From NCBI GenBank assembly GCA_029817715.1, contig JARUPY010000602.1:3489501-3553500 (forward strand): 64,000 nt of DNA, in the 5' to 3' direction. This stretch comes from Melastoma dodecandrum (Eukaryota; Streptophyta; Magnoliopsida; Myrtales; Melastomataceae). The translations under genes were made by a program, and so were the position numbers. Below are positions 23,999-36,285 of this stretch, one piece after another (the first letter of the stretch is position 1; each line of letters opens with the position of its first letter). Under the pieces are notes generated by a model. That model saw only the letters and a list, made by a program, of their open reading frames with translations, had not been told where the DNA came from and did no database searches.

Positions 23999-25392
23999 CG
24001 GGCATTTCAGACGCACAAGCAGAGACATTTTCTCGTAAGGGACTAGTGGTGATTGATCTCCCCGGGATTTTTTCGGACAGCCTGGATTTGGACATCACGT
24101 CGTCCGCTGTCCGATCCTTTAATACTAAATTTAAACGAGGATCGTTTTCCTTTTCCTTTCCTTTTATGGGTTCTCAATCCCCCAACCAACTTTTGAGACG
24201 ACTGGTCGACGACTACTGCGTTGCCTTCCCTCCCTGCGTTGTCTTGTCTCTTCCCACAACCCCACTATTTTTAAAGTCCAAGGATGACCACCGCCAGCCA
24301 ACCCCCATCCCCTCAAGTTCCGATCTTTTCCGCCGGTTTTACCGGAAAGATCTGGTTTTGAATGAATCAATGGCTCTACGTCATCAGTCCGTACCATGTT
24401 TTGTCTGTCGAATCGCTCGTGTGGCGGTGATGATGTGGTTTTACAGCGAACAACCCTCCACTTCCACTTTATCCATCCAATGCTTGTTCCTTCTTTTTTC
24501 TGCGGATGATGGTGAGGTGATCTGCTGCCACTAATCTCGATTCAGATCCTTTTTGTTTTCGTGCACTGAGTTCATCGAGAATCGCGATCGTGAATGATCG
24601 GACAGTGAGTTTCGATATTCGGGTAATGCAGATGCAGCTGCTACGTAAATGGATGAAATGAGTAACCCTGCCGCTTGTGTGCATCGGAGAATGTCACACG
24701 GGCAGTATTAACATACTTAATGACGAAACAGGTAAAAGGACCAACAGTAATCAGTAGTTGCGGGACACTTTCAAGGGAGCGGGCAAATCGGAATGGCTTG
24801 ATGCGCCGGGGAGACAGTTTTAAGAATGGTCGGCTAGATTGCTGTTCTGCCTAAGAAGAGGTGGAGCCAATCATCTGCTTTTGCTTTACAGAGCAACTCC
24901 ATCCAACCAACCATGTGAACTCGAAGGATTTGTGCCGGCATATTCATGGCGTTCAAGAGGGTGTCAGTTGGACATTAATATGACGAGGACTGTTCGGAAG
25001 TGGATCAAGTAGGTGCCGTGCCAATTACTGTCAAGACGAGACTGTGAAATAACCAGAAAGAAAGGCGTCACTTGTGAATTCCACCGGGGACAACTTGCCC
25101 TGCAGAGTCTACAATGCTTCGTCCCACCGTGCAAAACAATGCAAAGCCTCTTCATGTTCAACCTCAGACAGACGAATACCCGATTCGCGGCACGACCAAA
25201 CATCGGATGGGAGAAGGCACCCGAACAGCCATAAAGTTGGTTAATGAAAGTCCACTTTGCCAAAGGGACGAAACACGTGAAGGAGACGAGATGAGAAAAA
25301 ATGCCAAGGGTATTGATTTCACAGTATCTTTGTGAACGAGATTTAAGGGATGCGAAGCCTGTAGTGACAATTATCAGTAGATGAAGCAAGAT
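23999..25392. other. Intergenic DNA
   Basis: Holds the actin promoter side (24000-24200) and the 3' flank of the CASP-like gene (24960-25392). A 141-codon frame on the minus strand at 24964-25389 has no recognisable similarity and lies in that 3' flank. No other feature seen. Confidence 0.45.
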
Positions 25393-26064
25393 TCAAATGT
25401 TTTTGGGAAGGGAGAATGAGGATATGACAGAGAGCAGCGCGCAGCAGATAAAGGAGAAAAGGAGGAGGCTAGCGGCAGCGTATCCCTTGTCGAAGAACTT
25501 GTCGACATTCGACCCCGATCCTTCGGTTGCCGCCTTCAGGTCCTTCGTCGCCCCAAATGCAGCCGCCGCGCCAGTGGCCAGAAAGTAAGATACCATCTGC
25601 AATTTTCATAAATTGAAATCTCGATCCATTTTAACAAATTTTGTGAACAATATCATAAAGATCTGTTACCTTGTCGCCGAAAAAGTCAAACAGTAGGACA
25701 CCATCGCTGCCAGCCGACTGATTCGCCGTGCAGATGCCATAGATGGTGTTAGCGATCTGCAGGAGCGTGTAAGCGGCCCCGATCACGATCGTCCCGAGCA
25801 TATACCTACAAGTATACCATGCAAGGAATATCAACTACAGGTGCCGAAAATAAGATTTCTGCCGGCTACTAGATCTCACCTGTAGGAATAAACGTCCATG
25901 AACTTGACCTCGACCGACAGGTTTATCCCAACTTGCAATATCGTAGTGTCGGTAGTCATGACCGCCAGAGAAAGCACGAGTGAAGCCAACACGGTTGCTC
26001 TTACCAGGACCGTGGCCACCCTAGCAGTGACCGGGGGCTGCAACGGCAGAGTCGACGCTGCCAT
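25393..26064 (-). CDS. CASP-like membrane protein (UPF0497)
   Basis: Three exons on the minus strand: 26064-25880, 25805-25670 and 25596-25393 (TGA), 174 residues, phases joining. It is a four-helix plasma-membrane protein of the Casparian-strip-membrane-domain-like family. Helix 1 is VATVLVRATVLASLVLSLAV with the conserved family Arg. Helix 2 is YMLGTIVIGAAYTLLQIAN. Helix 3 is VSYFLATGAAAAFGA, and helix 4 is YAAASLLLFSFICCALLSVI. The second extracellular loop (KDLKAATEGSGSNVDKFFDK) is short. I infer the CASPL4 subgroup from overall resemblance. CASPs scaffold lignin deposition in the endodermis; most CASPLs, including this type, have no assigned job. The start is the first ATG, ahead of a short cytoplasmic tail. 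Confidence 0.92.
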
Positions 26065-27456
26065 CTCCCCTCCTCAACACTTACGAAGAAGTTACGATAA
26101 CAAGAGAGGTGATTTCGGTCCGAGGTTATTTTGGGGACAAGACAACATAGCCCTGATGTTGTAAAGCTTTTCCCATGGTTGACTTTGGACAAGCGTGGAA
26201 AGTGATGGACGCATGGAAGAAGAAGGAGAAGAAGATCGATGATTGATTGTGAGTGATTACGTAAGAGGGCCAAACGTGGAGACTTACTAAATTAATGTTA
26301 ATAGAAAAAAATAGTTTTATGATTTGGCAAAGGGCTTAAAGAATAAATTAAAAAAAAAAGATAATAAATCGATTTTATAAAAGTCTACTTATTTAAAGCA
26401 ATGACTTTAAGTTATTTTTATAAAATCGAGCTTGTCAATGACTTTGAAAGTTAATTTTTTAAAATTCAATTTCAGAAGCAAGATTAACTTTATAAAAGCC
26501 CATTTTGATATACCAATCAATGATGGTTTTGCGTTTGACCAATCTCTTATAATCCTTACTAACGTCGCATGAATACGATTGAATACGGGTATGAAGTTAA
26601 GGCTCACCGCGACACATAATTTCCCATATTTGTTCTCCTTTTTGTCTTTTTCTTTTGTGTTTTGGTGTCAATGTGGGTGGTACACGCTCAAAATCAGAAA
26701 GCCACGGCATTACCCCTCCCCCATCCATCCTCCCTGTCAGTTCCATGGAAAATTCCAAACCATTCTTAATACTTATGTAAACGGATTATGACATATATTC
26801 TTTCGTGAAATAAAGATACGAAGGGACATGATATCACGGGCCAAAAAAGACACAGACAGACACACAGAGAGAGAGAGAGAGAGAGATAGAGAGATAGAGG
26901 AGGGGCATCTCCGCTCTACTCGACTCGACTAGACCTCATTCTCACGTCGCTTTCTTTTACCCCATCCACCCCTCCCCTCCCCCTTTTAATGATTCCATCC
27001 ACCCATCAATCTGTCCTCATTATGCCTACTCTCTCTCTCTCTTCCCCCCCCCCCCCCCCCAAAAAAAAATTTCCAAAAGATTGGTAAAAATTAAAAAAAG
27101 ACAAATCACTTTTGAGCAAAACTCAAAGTATATTGGGGTGAAAAAGAAATCAGATTCAGACCCAATAATACCCATTTTTCCCCCTTGATTAAATTTATAT
27201 GGGTAGGGTTTTTTTATATCAATTTTGTTATAAAAAATAAGATGCCGAACTAAGCAAACTTGTGAGAAAGAAAGGTACAGAAAAAAAATGAGCGAGAAAT
27301 GGAGTTTCTGTAGTAAAAAAAACAAGCAAAACCCCATTTGCTCTTTCCCCTACAGTTTTTGCACCCTGAATTTTTTCAGCCGCAGCATCTTTCCTTCCTT
27401 CCATATCTCCTCAGGATTCAATCCCATCATTGTTGTTTGACGACGACTCAATCTAC
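26065..27456. other. Intergenic DNA with microsatellites
   Basis: Contains a (GA)n tract at about 26866-26886, a (CT)n tract at 27030-27042 and a poly-C run at about 27045-27060 followed by poly-A. The rest is AT-rich. No gene recognised. Confidence 0.5.
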
Positions 27457-28407
27457 TCACTGCGATGCCAGAGGAAAAATAAAAACAAGGTAAAAAAACA
27501 AAGGACGACAAAACCTGAGTTTAATAATAATAATGACGACGACGATGATGATGTAATGAACTAGCAGCAGAAAGCAATGCACCTTAGATGTGTTGATAGT
27601 GATTAACTCTGTCCCGCCGCCTGCCTCCGCTAATCTCAACGTCGTCGAAGGTGGCTTGCCGTCGGCGGCGATGATGGCGTTGGGTTTCTGGGACGGGTCC
27701 GAGTCCATCAACTTCCTCCTCAGCTTCTCCTCCGCGTCCTGCAGGAACTTGAAAGTGGGCGGAGGGGAGCACCTCTTCTTGTTGAACTCCGCGTCCCTAA
27801 ACGACTCGAACGAGCTGGGGTCGAAGCCAGGCCTGGTCCCGAACCCCCCATTCGGACGGCGGTGGTTTCCTGCCCCCATGCCGTTTGGGGTGATGGGAGG
27901 GGTTAACAGGGAAGGGGACGTGACCGGGGTCAGGTACGGCGTCTGGCCCTCGACGACGGCAAGGTAGTCGCTGAGGCTCCTCTTCACCTTGGCAGTGCCC
28001 GACTTCCCGTCGTCCGACTCCAGATCCTCCTTCGTCTCCTCGGCGATGGTGAACAGGAGCCTAGGCGGGCCCGGGATCTTGTAGAGCTCGGCCCCAAGAC
28101 CCTCTGCCTCAGCCCCGTCCTGCTCCTGGGGAATGAACCGGAATAAATCCTTGTCCGAATCAGGAAGGCCGCCGTCGTCTCGTCCTTGTTGAGGCAGGAA
28201 ACCGGGGAACGATTTGGGATCGAAGTTGGGAATGCTGGAGCCGGGATTCAGGCGGCCGTGCTCGATGGACGAGGGAAAGCTGGCCGCGGCGATGATGATT
28301 CGCCTCCTCTTCCACCAAAGGAGGTAGTAGAGCTCAGCAAAAAGGGCTAAGAGGAGGCAACCAAAGATTACACTGAGGCCTACACCAACTCTGCTCAATG
28401 ATTTCAT
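27457..28407 (-). CDS. Single-anchor membrane protein of unknown function
   Basis: Plant-specific protein starting at the ATG 28405-28407 (MKSLSRVGVGLSVIFGCLLL). One N-terminal transmembrane helix (VGLSVIFGCLLLALFAELYY) is followed by a basic WWKRRR stop-transfer stretch and a ~230-residue Pro/Ser/Gly-rich, probably disordered, cytoplasmic region. Short conserved-looking islands are PPRLLFTIAEETKEDLES, SLSDYLAVVEGQTPYLTPV and PPPTFKFLQDAEEKLRRKL. The coding region most likely ends by splicing from a donor after codon 275 (27583, AAG then GTGCAT) to an acceptor at 27460, where TGA follows at once. The 123 bp between are in frame and stop-free, so the unspliced reading adds 41 hydrophobic residues and ends at the same TGA. 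No known function. Confidence 0.8.
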   Translation of the reverse strand: MKSLSRVGVGLSVIFGCLLLALFAELYYLLWWKRRRIIIAAASFPSSIEHGRLNPGSSIPNFDPKSFPGFLPQQGRDDGGLPDSDKDLFRFIPQEQDGAEAEGLGAELYKIPGPPRLLFTIAEETKEDLESDDGKSGTAKVKRSLSDYLAVVEGQTPYLTPVTSPSLLTPPITPNGMGAGNHRRPNGGFGTRPGFDPSSFESFRDAEFNKKRCSPPPTFKFLQDAEEKLRRKLMDSDPSQKPNAIIAADGKPPSTTLRLAEAGGGTELITINTSKVHCFLLLVHYIIIVVVIIIIKLRFCRPLFFYLVFIFPLASQ

Positions 28408-30780
28408 CTCATCACATCGAGAACGCCAAGACACCGAAACGAAAAAATAAAATCAAAGACCCAGAAATATTTATTGCTCCTTTGATTTTTGATATTTCTC
28501 TTTTGGCTTGGTTTTGGGAGGGTTGGTCGATGCAAATGTCTGAAAGATGATGGCAAACAAAAGCTTGTAATTGTAGTTTTTGTATCTATATGTGGGTTTT
28601 TTTTTTTGGGGGGGTGTTCACATGGGGCCGTCTTAATTTAAGTCATGGAAAGGGATTGATGGATTGATTAATAATACTACTAATAATAATATCATTCTAA
28701 GTACAAATATTTACATCCCCCAGCACATTCCCATGTTAGTAATTTATAAAGACTTGTTGTCAAATACTCATTTGGGGAGACAATTGTATGATCTGTTCCA
28801 TCCATCCCTTAAAAACTTTTTCCCTTTTTCTTTTGAAAAAAAGGCATGCCCATCATTTGTTCAGATGGTTAATCATTAATCTGATGATGCTTTTCTTAAT
28901 TTAGAGTGGTGCTAGTCAATTGGGACCCAAATCAAATCAGTCTGCATTTTGTGTATCTGATGCTGATCAATCCATCATCCATTCTCAAGGAATGAGGATT
29001 CCCAACCCAATTCCCAAATCAATTAAATTTGTCATCCCATTTTTTTTTGGAGGGGGGGGGGTTTCTTTTCTCTTCATGGGTGGGAGAATAGTTTGAATTT
29101 CAAAGAGATGGACAAGAGAATCATTAAGACTGCTTGGGTCCAGTGAAAAAATGTCATGTAGTGACTGATTTACAATCCTACTTCGCCTTATGGTTCCATG
29201 TAATTATCTTATTAACAGACACATGGTGCATGGATATTGTAGTCATAATGAATATTCATGTCATTTTTTTTGGGTCAACCTTGCTCTTGTTTCTGTTTTT
29301 CACCCCAATTGAATTGAGAAATTTTTAAAATTGGACTGAGACATTGTTACCCCCCCCCCCCCCCTAAAGAAAAACTCTTGGGACCAAATAAATGATTCAC
29401 ATTTCCACTTGTTTTTTTATTTAATTTTTCCTTTTAACAAAGAGGAAAAAAGGAAAGAAATTCACCATGACTTGTACAGAGACCACTCATGTGCATTGAC
29501 AAATGTTTGTATGTGTCTGCCTACACATATACAATTAATGCAATACTCACACACACACATATATATGTGTGTGAAATAATGATTGGTCATTGGGACCAGG
29601 AAACTCACATGCCCACATTAAATTGAGCAAAAAAAAGTTTTTGGCATATGATGTCTTAATGCCAACAACGAAGGTTTTGTCTTAGTCTATGTCTCTACTC
29701 TCAACCCAACACATGAGCTCCTGTCCTGTCCCTTAATTGATCAGTATCACTCCATCAGATGATCTTAGGTTTTCTGAGAATAAGCTGTCATAAACAGAAT
29801 AAACAATGTCATTTTCGAGAATAAACGCAATGATACGAACAGAGCGAATCAAGAATAGTCGCGAACGAGGGTGGAAACCAAAAGCAACCGTGTCATTATC
29901 TGAATAACTAAAAGGACAGGAAGAGGAATAGGGTTACGTCAGGAGTCGACATCGACAAAGGGAAAGACTTACCTGAAATCATCTCTTTTAGGTTCTGTAT
30001 CAGAGTCAATGATGGGATTAAAGCTCGGAATAGGAAGAGAGATGAAGGGTAGTCCTATTCCTTTACTTGGGATATAAAGGCAAGCATCAAAAGGGAAGAA
30101 GTGTGTATTTTCCTCTACTCATCGAGGCACTACGGTTGAAAGACAGACCATACAAGAGTTTCATTTGGCCCATGTCCATGAGATTACATGCTCTAGTGTT
30201 CCCAACTGCACTCCAGTGAGACAAATGAACATCAATTCAATGTGAAGAATCCAAACGTTGAACAGGATATGCATCTCTACCGGAGCTTGTAACAGCTTGG
30301 CTTGTCGGAGCTGAGCTAGACTTCTGTCCCTAAAAGTTTCTATGGGGCCAAAGCCAAACTAGGAAAGACAGATATGAACAAGCTACATTAGGTTGTGGAC
30401 AATCATCCACCAATTCAACTTGAACATTTAGGAGCTATTTTCTGTCCTACGCTTATAGGACAGCACGACTAATCAAACTAACATGCCTGATAAGAGACAA
30501 CCAGCAGCTACATCATAGGAAAGCAATAACACATACAGAAAGCAAAAATTCCATTCCCCAAAGGGGTTTCAAGCGCTACGCTATCGAAATCTTGAACTTA
30601 AGACCTTAACACCCACAGAAAGCGACAAGCTCGTACCAACGAATTGGCCTGCGCAAACCATAAAACTACACAAGTCCTCATACATTTGATGAATTACACG
30701 AGTCCTACCTCTTTAGATCAAGCAAGGGTTCCCCTAACGGACAAAAGGTTAAAAAAGCAATGGACCGGGGTAGGTTGAGG
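28408..30780. other. Gene-free AT-rich stretch
   Basis: 2.4 kb with homopolymers (G near 29052-29060, C near 29349-29364) and an alternating palindromic tract at about 29548-29574 (CACACACA, TATATATA, TGTGTGTG). No gene or RNA recognised. The right part flanks tRNA-Arg. Confidence 0.5.
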
Positions 30781-30853
30781 CGATCGCAGTGGGATTCGAA
30801 CCCACGACCTTTAGATCCGGAGTCTAACGCGATATCCACTCCGCTATGCGATC
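30781..30853 (-). tRNA. tRNA-Arg (anticodon CCG)
   Basis: A 73 nt cloverleaf on the minus strand. The acceptor stem pairs GATCGCA with TGCGATC, and the discriminator base is G. The anticodon stem pairs TTAGA with TCTAA around the loop CTCCGGA, giving CCG. The T-arm contains GGTTCGAATCC. No intron. Confidence 0.93.
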
Positions 30854-31830
30854 CCAACACCCAACCACCCCCGGATCCCCAACACTAAATCCAGCAATTC
30901 CGGGAAACCCCAGAAAAGCCAACGTCTCATTCCCCACCATTCGGTTTCCACCACCAGCGCCGGAATCGAGACAGAAATCGTCGCCGTCGTCGTCATGCAA
31001 AAGGTCAAAGGGACATAAATACCTTCGATTTGGTGTAGTGGGGGGACCGATGACGCCGAGAGGATTCTGGGGGAGGAAGCAGACAAAAAGGGGGAGAACA
31101 AGTGATCTGGGATTCCGACAAGGCGATCGAAACCAGCAACGAGCGTTGTTGTCTGGACGCTGGGGGCTTAGGTTTAGGATTTCGTCAAAATGGGCTGTTG
31201 CGATTTTGGCACTGAATTAGTGGAAGTTCCGCTTCAAGTTTGAATCTTGGGCCAGGAGTTCAGACTTAGGCTGGGAGAGAACTTTCAAGAAAGGCCCTTT
31301 TTGCTGTTATCACCGTTGGCGGCATGCATGCAGGCTCAACCTTTATTACCGACAAAAATATTTTTTTTTAAAAAATGAACTAAAAATATCGATTATAATG
31401 TTTAAAGAAGTTGGTCATTTAAATCCGTTTTCACAAACTAAAATTTAATTTGTAAAAGAAATATTCTCTCCTGTTCACTTTATTAAAGAAATCGAATTTA
31501 TAAGAAACACTAAAATTGTGAGTGATGATATCAAAGATTAAGTAATGGTGGAAGGCAAACTATGGATGTTGCTGGGAATGTTCTTGTCAAACTGATTATT
31601 GACATGTAGGCAGTTTTATCGTAATTATCTTCGAATTTGACGAAAATTAACATAATTATTTTTTATGAAATATTTTTTCCATCAAAATTATTTTGGGACG
31701 TACCACCTTGTAATTATCCAGAAAGGTAAAAGGCTGCCATTTTTATTGTTTTTTTATTTTTTGCGATTTTTGGATCCTCCCTTTCATTTTCGCTCCCTTC
31801 CGCCCGAAAAATTCCGGTCGTTTCTCTCCG
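30854..31830. other. Intergenic DNA
   Basis: A GC-richer part (30854-31260) gives way to AT-rich DNA (31340-31790). Open frames of ~85-124 codons on either strand match nothing I recognise. Confidence 0.45.
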
Positions 31831-31837
31831 TCGTTCA

Positions 31838-33790
31838 GGAAGTGGCAACAGCAAATGGACGAGAAGCCGCCGCGTGTCCGCCGCCGAACCCTAACTCAGC
31901 CGCGCCGACTCGTGCTGACGGTGCCGTCGCCGGGAACAATTCCAAGGAAGAAGGCGAGCTTTCTTGCTCCGACGACGGGGTAATTTTCTTTTAAACTAAA
32001 CCCTTGTTTGACCTGAAACAGTAATATGTTGAGCATCATATAGCAACAGTAATATTATATAGCAACAGTCAGATTAAGTTTGAGGATCGGGTGGTGGCAT
32101 ATGAGGATGCCCTTTCTTCAATTTGCCAATAATATGTTGCTTCTAATGGGCACAAGATGCAAAATAGTGCAAGCATACTGGACCTTTTGTCTGCAGATGA
32201 TCTATTTTTTTTCTGCACATCTGACAGAACAGAGAAGGCTATACAAATTATTGATGCTCTTATACCAGGGGTCGAAAATTCTGATGAGCGATTTGCTTTG
32301 TTTTCTTTACTTGTAGCATCTCATGCTTAACGACAGGGGATAAATGCCTCTTCTGCTATTTACAGGAAGCTTCCTAACTACATTGTTGAGCATTTAGAAT
32401 GTGACAAAGAGCTCCAGATAATTGAAATCTCGATGACAATGACAAGCACAGAGCTCTTCAGCTGGTGGAATTGGCAGTGAGGCAATTTGAGTTTACATGA
32501 TAGATGAATCCATTAATAACGACAATAATGTCAGAGTTGCCCCACGATTTGGTAGAAACCACTTTTGGTGCATGTCTGCTCTCGATGGCTTACTGCGCAG
32601 TAGAAACTTGTTGATCAAGTATATGACAATGTTTCCGAACAGCTTAGAGCTGCTTCTTTTGTCAGCACGGGAAAATACTTCTGAATTTCTGGTTTTCCAT
32701 TCTGTGGGTTTCGAGAACTCCCTCTTGGACTGGCCTGAAAACGTCCAGGGAATCCAGTGCATCTGGAATCAATATGCTCAATGGGCTTCACAGAGTGGCA
32801 GTCCTGAACTGGCGAAAGAAATCATGGTTCGCTGGTTCTCCTGTGGGTGGAAACCGAAATCTCTTGCTGGTGACTTAGCATATCAGGCTAACGCTGACAT
32901 TTTAGGGAGCTCCTTAATTGCAACATCTCATGTGGAGGGTTCAGTGTCTAGTTCTATCCGGTTGGATGAGATGTTTGGATTTCTCAATTTCTCTCTCTAC
33001 AGCTTGTTGCACCAGCAATATACTGAAGCTCGTGCTGCTGCAGACAAAGCGTTACAGCTTGCAACACATGAAATGATCAAGCATTGTATAAAAGAGCATG
33101 CGAAGCTCCTGTTACTTGATGGGGTTCAGTACCACGTGATGGTGCTCATCTAAGCAAGTTATGTGGTGTTCTGGGGACCTACTTGGATTGTTATCATGAA
33201 ATGCCCGTGAATGAGCCTTTGTCAAAAAGGTTCGTTGATGATGTGAGAAAACCCAGTGTTCAGGAACTGAAAAATGGCATATTTTGTCCAGTTTCCTCTG
33301 ATTTTTTTGGCGTGAACATCATTCTGGTGGTCTGGTGGGGGCTGATGCTGTTGCCCCCAAAGTTTAGTAAGGTGAATGACCTAGTGGACCTTGTTGAATC
33401 TGTGATGGAGATATCTCCAAGAAATTATCATCTGGCAATTCATGTTGCTAAGTACCTTAACAGAGAGTATAATTCAAAGGCTGTTGCTTCCGCCAGCCTT
33501 TTTTATTGGGCGGGCTTGCTTTTGGTTAGTAGATTATCCCAAGCTGTTCCTGTTGCACCAGAGTATGCATGGGTGGAATCTGCTGAAATTTTGGAAAGTA
33601 CTGCTGGTACAGATACCATGTTGGAAGGTTTCTACAGAAAGGCTTTGCTGGCTTATCCATTTTCTAAGTAGTTGCAGAAGCTATCGAGCCGATTGCTTCC
33701 AACTAAAAGTGGATGCGATTGTTGATCCAAAAGATGTTGAACTAATGGGCAATTGACGTTGACTTGGAAGATTTCATAAACAATGGACTA
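31838..33790 (+). pseudogene. Decayed, internally deleted ZFC3H1-like gene copy
   Basis: The left part (31838-31980) reads NNSKEEGELSCSDDG, the conserved acidic N-terminus of the plant ZFC3H1-like zinc-finger family (nuclear exosome targeting in other eukaryotes), but without an in-frame ATG. After ~100 bp the sequence jumps to the C-terminal helical-repeat region (32074-33780): FEDRVVAYEDALSSIC, ASILDLLSADDLFFSAHLTE, IIDALIPGVENSDERFAL, AIYRKLPNYIVEHLECDKEL, MSALDGLLRSRNLLIKYMTM, WNQYAQWASQSGSPELAKEI and NDLVDLVESVMEISPRNYHL. The large middle part of the protein is absent. The frame is broken repeatedly: a TAA after SSIC, a shift near 32220, a stop in SHA near 32328, a shift with stops near 32490, and another near 33150. 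It is no longer translatable as a whole. Confidence 0.8.
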
Positions 33791-36285
33791 ACTTCTTACC
33801 TAGTAGTTGGGAACTCGGTTGGGATTTCGGAGGCAATTTTGGTTTTCTGGAAGCCCAGGCTCTCATCGATACACTGGATTCAGATTAGTCGATACTAGGC
33901 ACTGTGTGAGCTTACAGAACAGGGAGCAACACAGCTTGTTCAAACCAATGTATATAAGTAGCAAAATCTGACAGAGACTCTGAAGAAAGGCCTGGAATTA
34001 AGGAGGCATCGAAGGCATGGCATTTCCTCCAGGCTGGTACCTTTCTTTCCTCACATTTGGTCCATACTTTGTTTCTACACACATGAACACACAGCACAGG
34101 ATCAGATGGCCTTATTTTTGTGAGTCTACTACTCTTATAGACTCCTCGGTTGCAAATACTGATGGTTCTCTTTGCTTTTGTTGCTTTTTGTGCTTGAACC
34201 GTCTTTAAAACAGCTCCTTTCTTCGTAAAGGTGACAAATCCAGGCGCAGAACTGTTTCCTCTTTGTTGTAAGTTGGGCTGGCGATTGATTGATCCAGGGG
34301 CATGTTTGAAAACTTCGTGAACACGAGTTTCTGTAGCAATGTAGGACTTCATCGGAATTTTACCACTCCCATGAAGTTGGTGTGATGTTAATATAATTTC
34401 CTGAGTCGACTGAGAAAACCGAGGCAATTTTCAACATCACCTGATTCTCACGTTAGAAAAAAAAAGTATAATGTAATTAGAGAAAGTCATGTAAGTGGCC
34501 TGCAGAAAATGACTTGTGGTTGAGGTTTAGAGTTGTGGTTTAAACTCTTCTGAGATTTGCATAGGCATAACCATAAGCCACTGGAGGCTTTACCACCACC
34601 CGTGGTTGATACCGACTTGGCTGTGCTGGAGGGGCGAGAGTGACTAACCCATGTCGTTAGCGATCGAGTCGTCGTCATTGTGTGAAGAGAAGTACGACTG
34701 ACAGGTTTTTATGAATTAAGTTTCAAAAATGTAGATGTTATGTGTAATGGTAAGAAACAAAGAGATTCTTTGGCCCGAGCAGGTGAGACATTTGAGGCAG
34801 GGACAAGAACAACTTGTCTTTTTGACCTCTCAATTCGGGTCGTCTTGATTGCTTCATTTTTTTATTCCTTTTGGGGAATACTTCCAAAGAGAAATAAGCA
34901 CAAACGATCGCTTTTGGGATGAATTCAAGTTTTCAGTTCCACAATCTTTTGCTGAATGTCGTATTGTTTATGGGGGGATTGGTATTAGTGTAAAACAAGC
35001 CAGTGGGCAAGGAAGGACTATCCGTGCTTATGTAAGAAGGATGCGAGGCCTGAGTTTGATTTTTGACCTGTGATTATTCGATGGTGGAACGTGGTGTGAA
35101 CACATGTTAATCGTAGGCGAACTTTGTTTTTTATTTTTTTGGATTGGATTGGATTGGATTGCATGCATGCATGCAGGATTCTGTCAGGTAACTCACGAAC
35201 AAGACAAGCAAGGATGGGAATGAATGAATGTATCAATCAATCTGACGTGTCTTGTGATTTGAATAATTACTTTGACTGAAGAAGTCTCCTTCCTTCCGGT
35301 AACTTATTCCATTCTTATTACAGGTTACTGACTCGGACTATTGTTAACAGGTGGGAAAAAAAAAACAACAGCAGGCCGAGAAGCCACCAATCGCCATCCT
35401 TTAGTTAATCATATCATTAACATACACAGACGGACGGTTTTACGTGGACGCCGTGGATAAACGTGACCCAGGAATTGACACGTGTAGGGACATCACCACT
35501 GAATTCGAATTCGAGTCGCGGGGGTGCATTTCGACAACGTTTCATGTCTCACCACTGCATATATGCCGAGATGCCGCCTATTTCCACACGAAAAACACAT
35601 GCAGACTCCTACTAATTTCGACACTAAGTTTACATCATGGGTGGTAATAAGCATGACCTTGAAAACACTACCTGCCCCTATGTGAGTACGTCGAATGAAC
35701 AGGGGACGGCCGAAGTATTATTAAACATATATAAGCTATTAATTAGCATGTTACTAAGTTTGAATTGCTAGAGGACAAGACAAGAAAAATTAAACAAGTA
35801 ATGAACAAAAAGGGAAAACCTTCCCCCCTCTTGATTAATTTTTAACCCTGATCAATCATTAGGCCATTGAATGAGGCAAATGGAAATCATACTTTATCAA
35901 CATACATATGTGTTTGGGATTTAAGAAAAACTGAAAAAATCCCCTTGTTATTAAATAAAAAATCACCAAACCATGCAAAAATAATTCATAAAGCTTTTTT
36001 TTTGTGTGTGTGTGGGAGGGGGGGGGGGGTATTTATAGTTCAGACTTCAGAGTCGTCCCTCTTCTTCCTTCAAAGATAAAAAATCACCTTCGTATTAGTC
36101 CTTGGCATCTGAAGAATAAGAACAGGAGGCAAGGTACATCTCCAAGCCCCATGTGAGCGAATTTCTTCGCCGAGGGAACCAGGATGAATCTCAATGCTCG
36201 GGTTATTCATGTAGAGATGAGGGCTATCATTCATTTTCAACTGGGTATCCATTTATTTTTGCAGACAGACTGTTAAGTGGTGGTG
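33791..36285. other. Intergenic DNA
   Basis: Holds a (GGATT)n stretch at about 35141-35160 followed by (GCAT)n at 35161-35176, a (GT)n/poly-G run near 36003-36029 and no gene. The longest frame (33912-34427, minus) starts at TTG and has no similarity I know. Confidence 0.45.

Noticed and set aside
24964..25389. 141-codon frame on the minus strand
   Set aside because: It lies in the 3' flank of the CASP-like gene and has no family similarity.
26866..26886. (GA)n and other simple repeats as a CRISPR-like array
   Set aside because: They are ordinary microsatellites in a plant genome, with no spacer structure.
33912..34427. 171-codon open frame on the minus strand
   Set aside because: It begins with TTG, lacks recognisable similarity or domain features, and lies in the flank of the ZFC3H1-like pseudogene.
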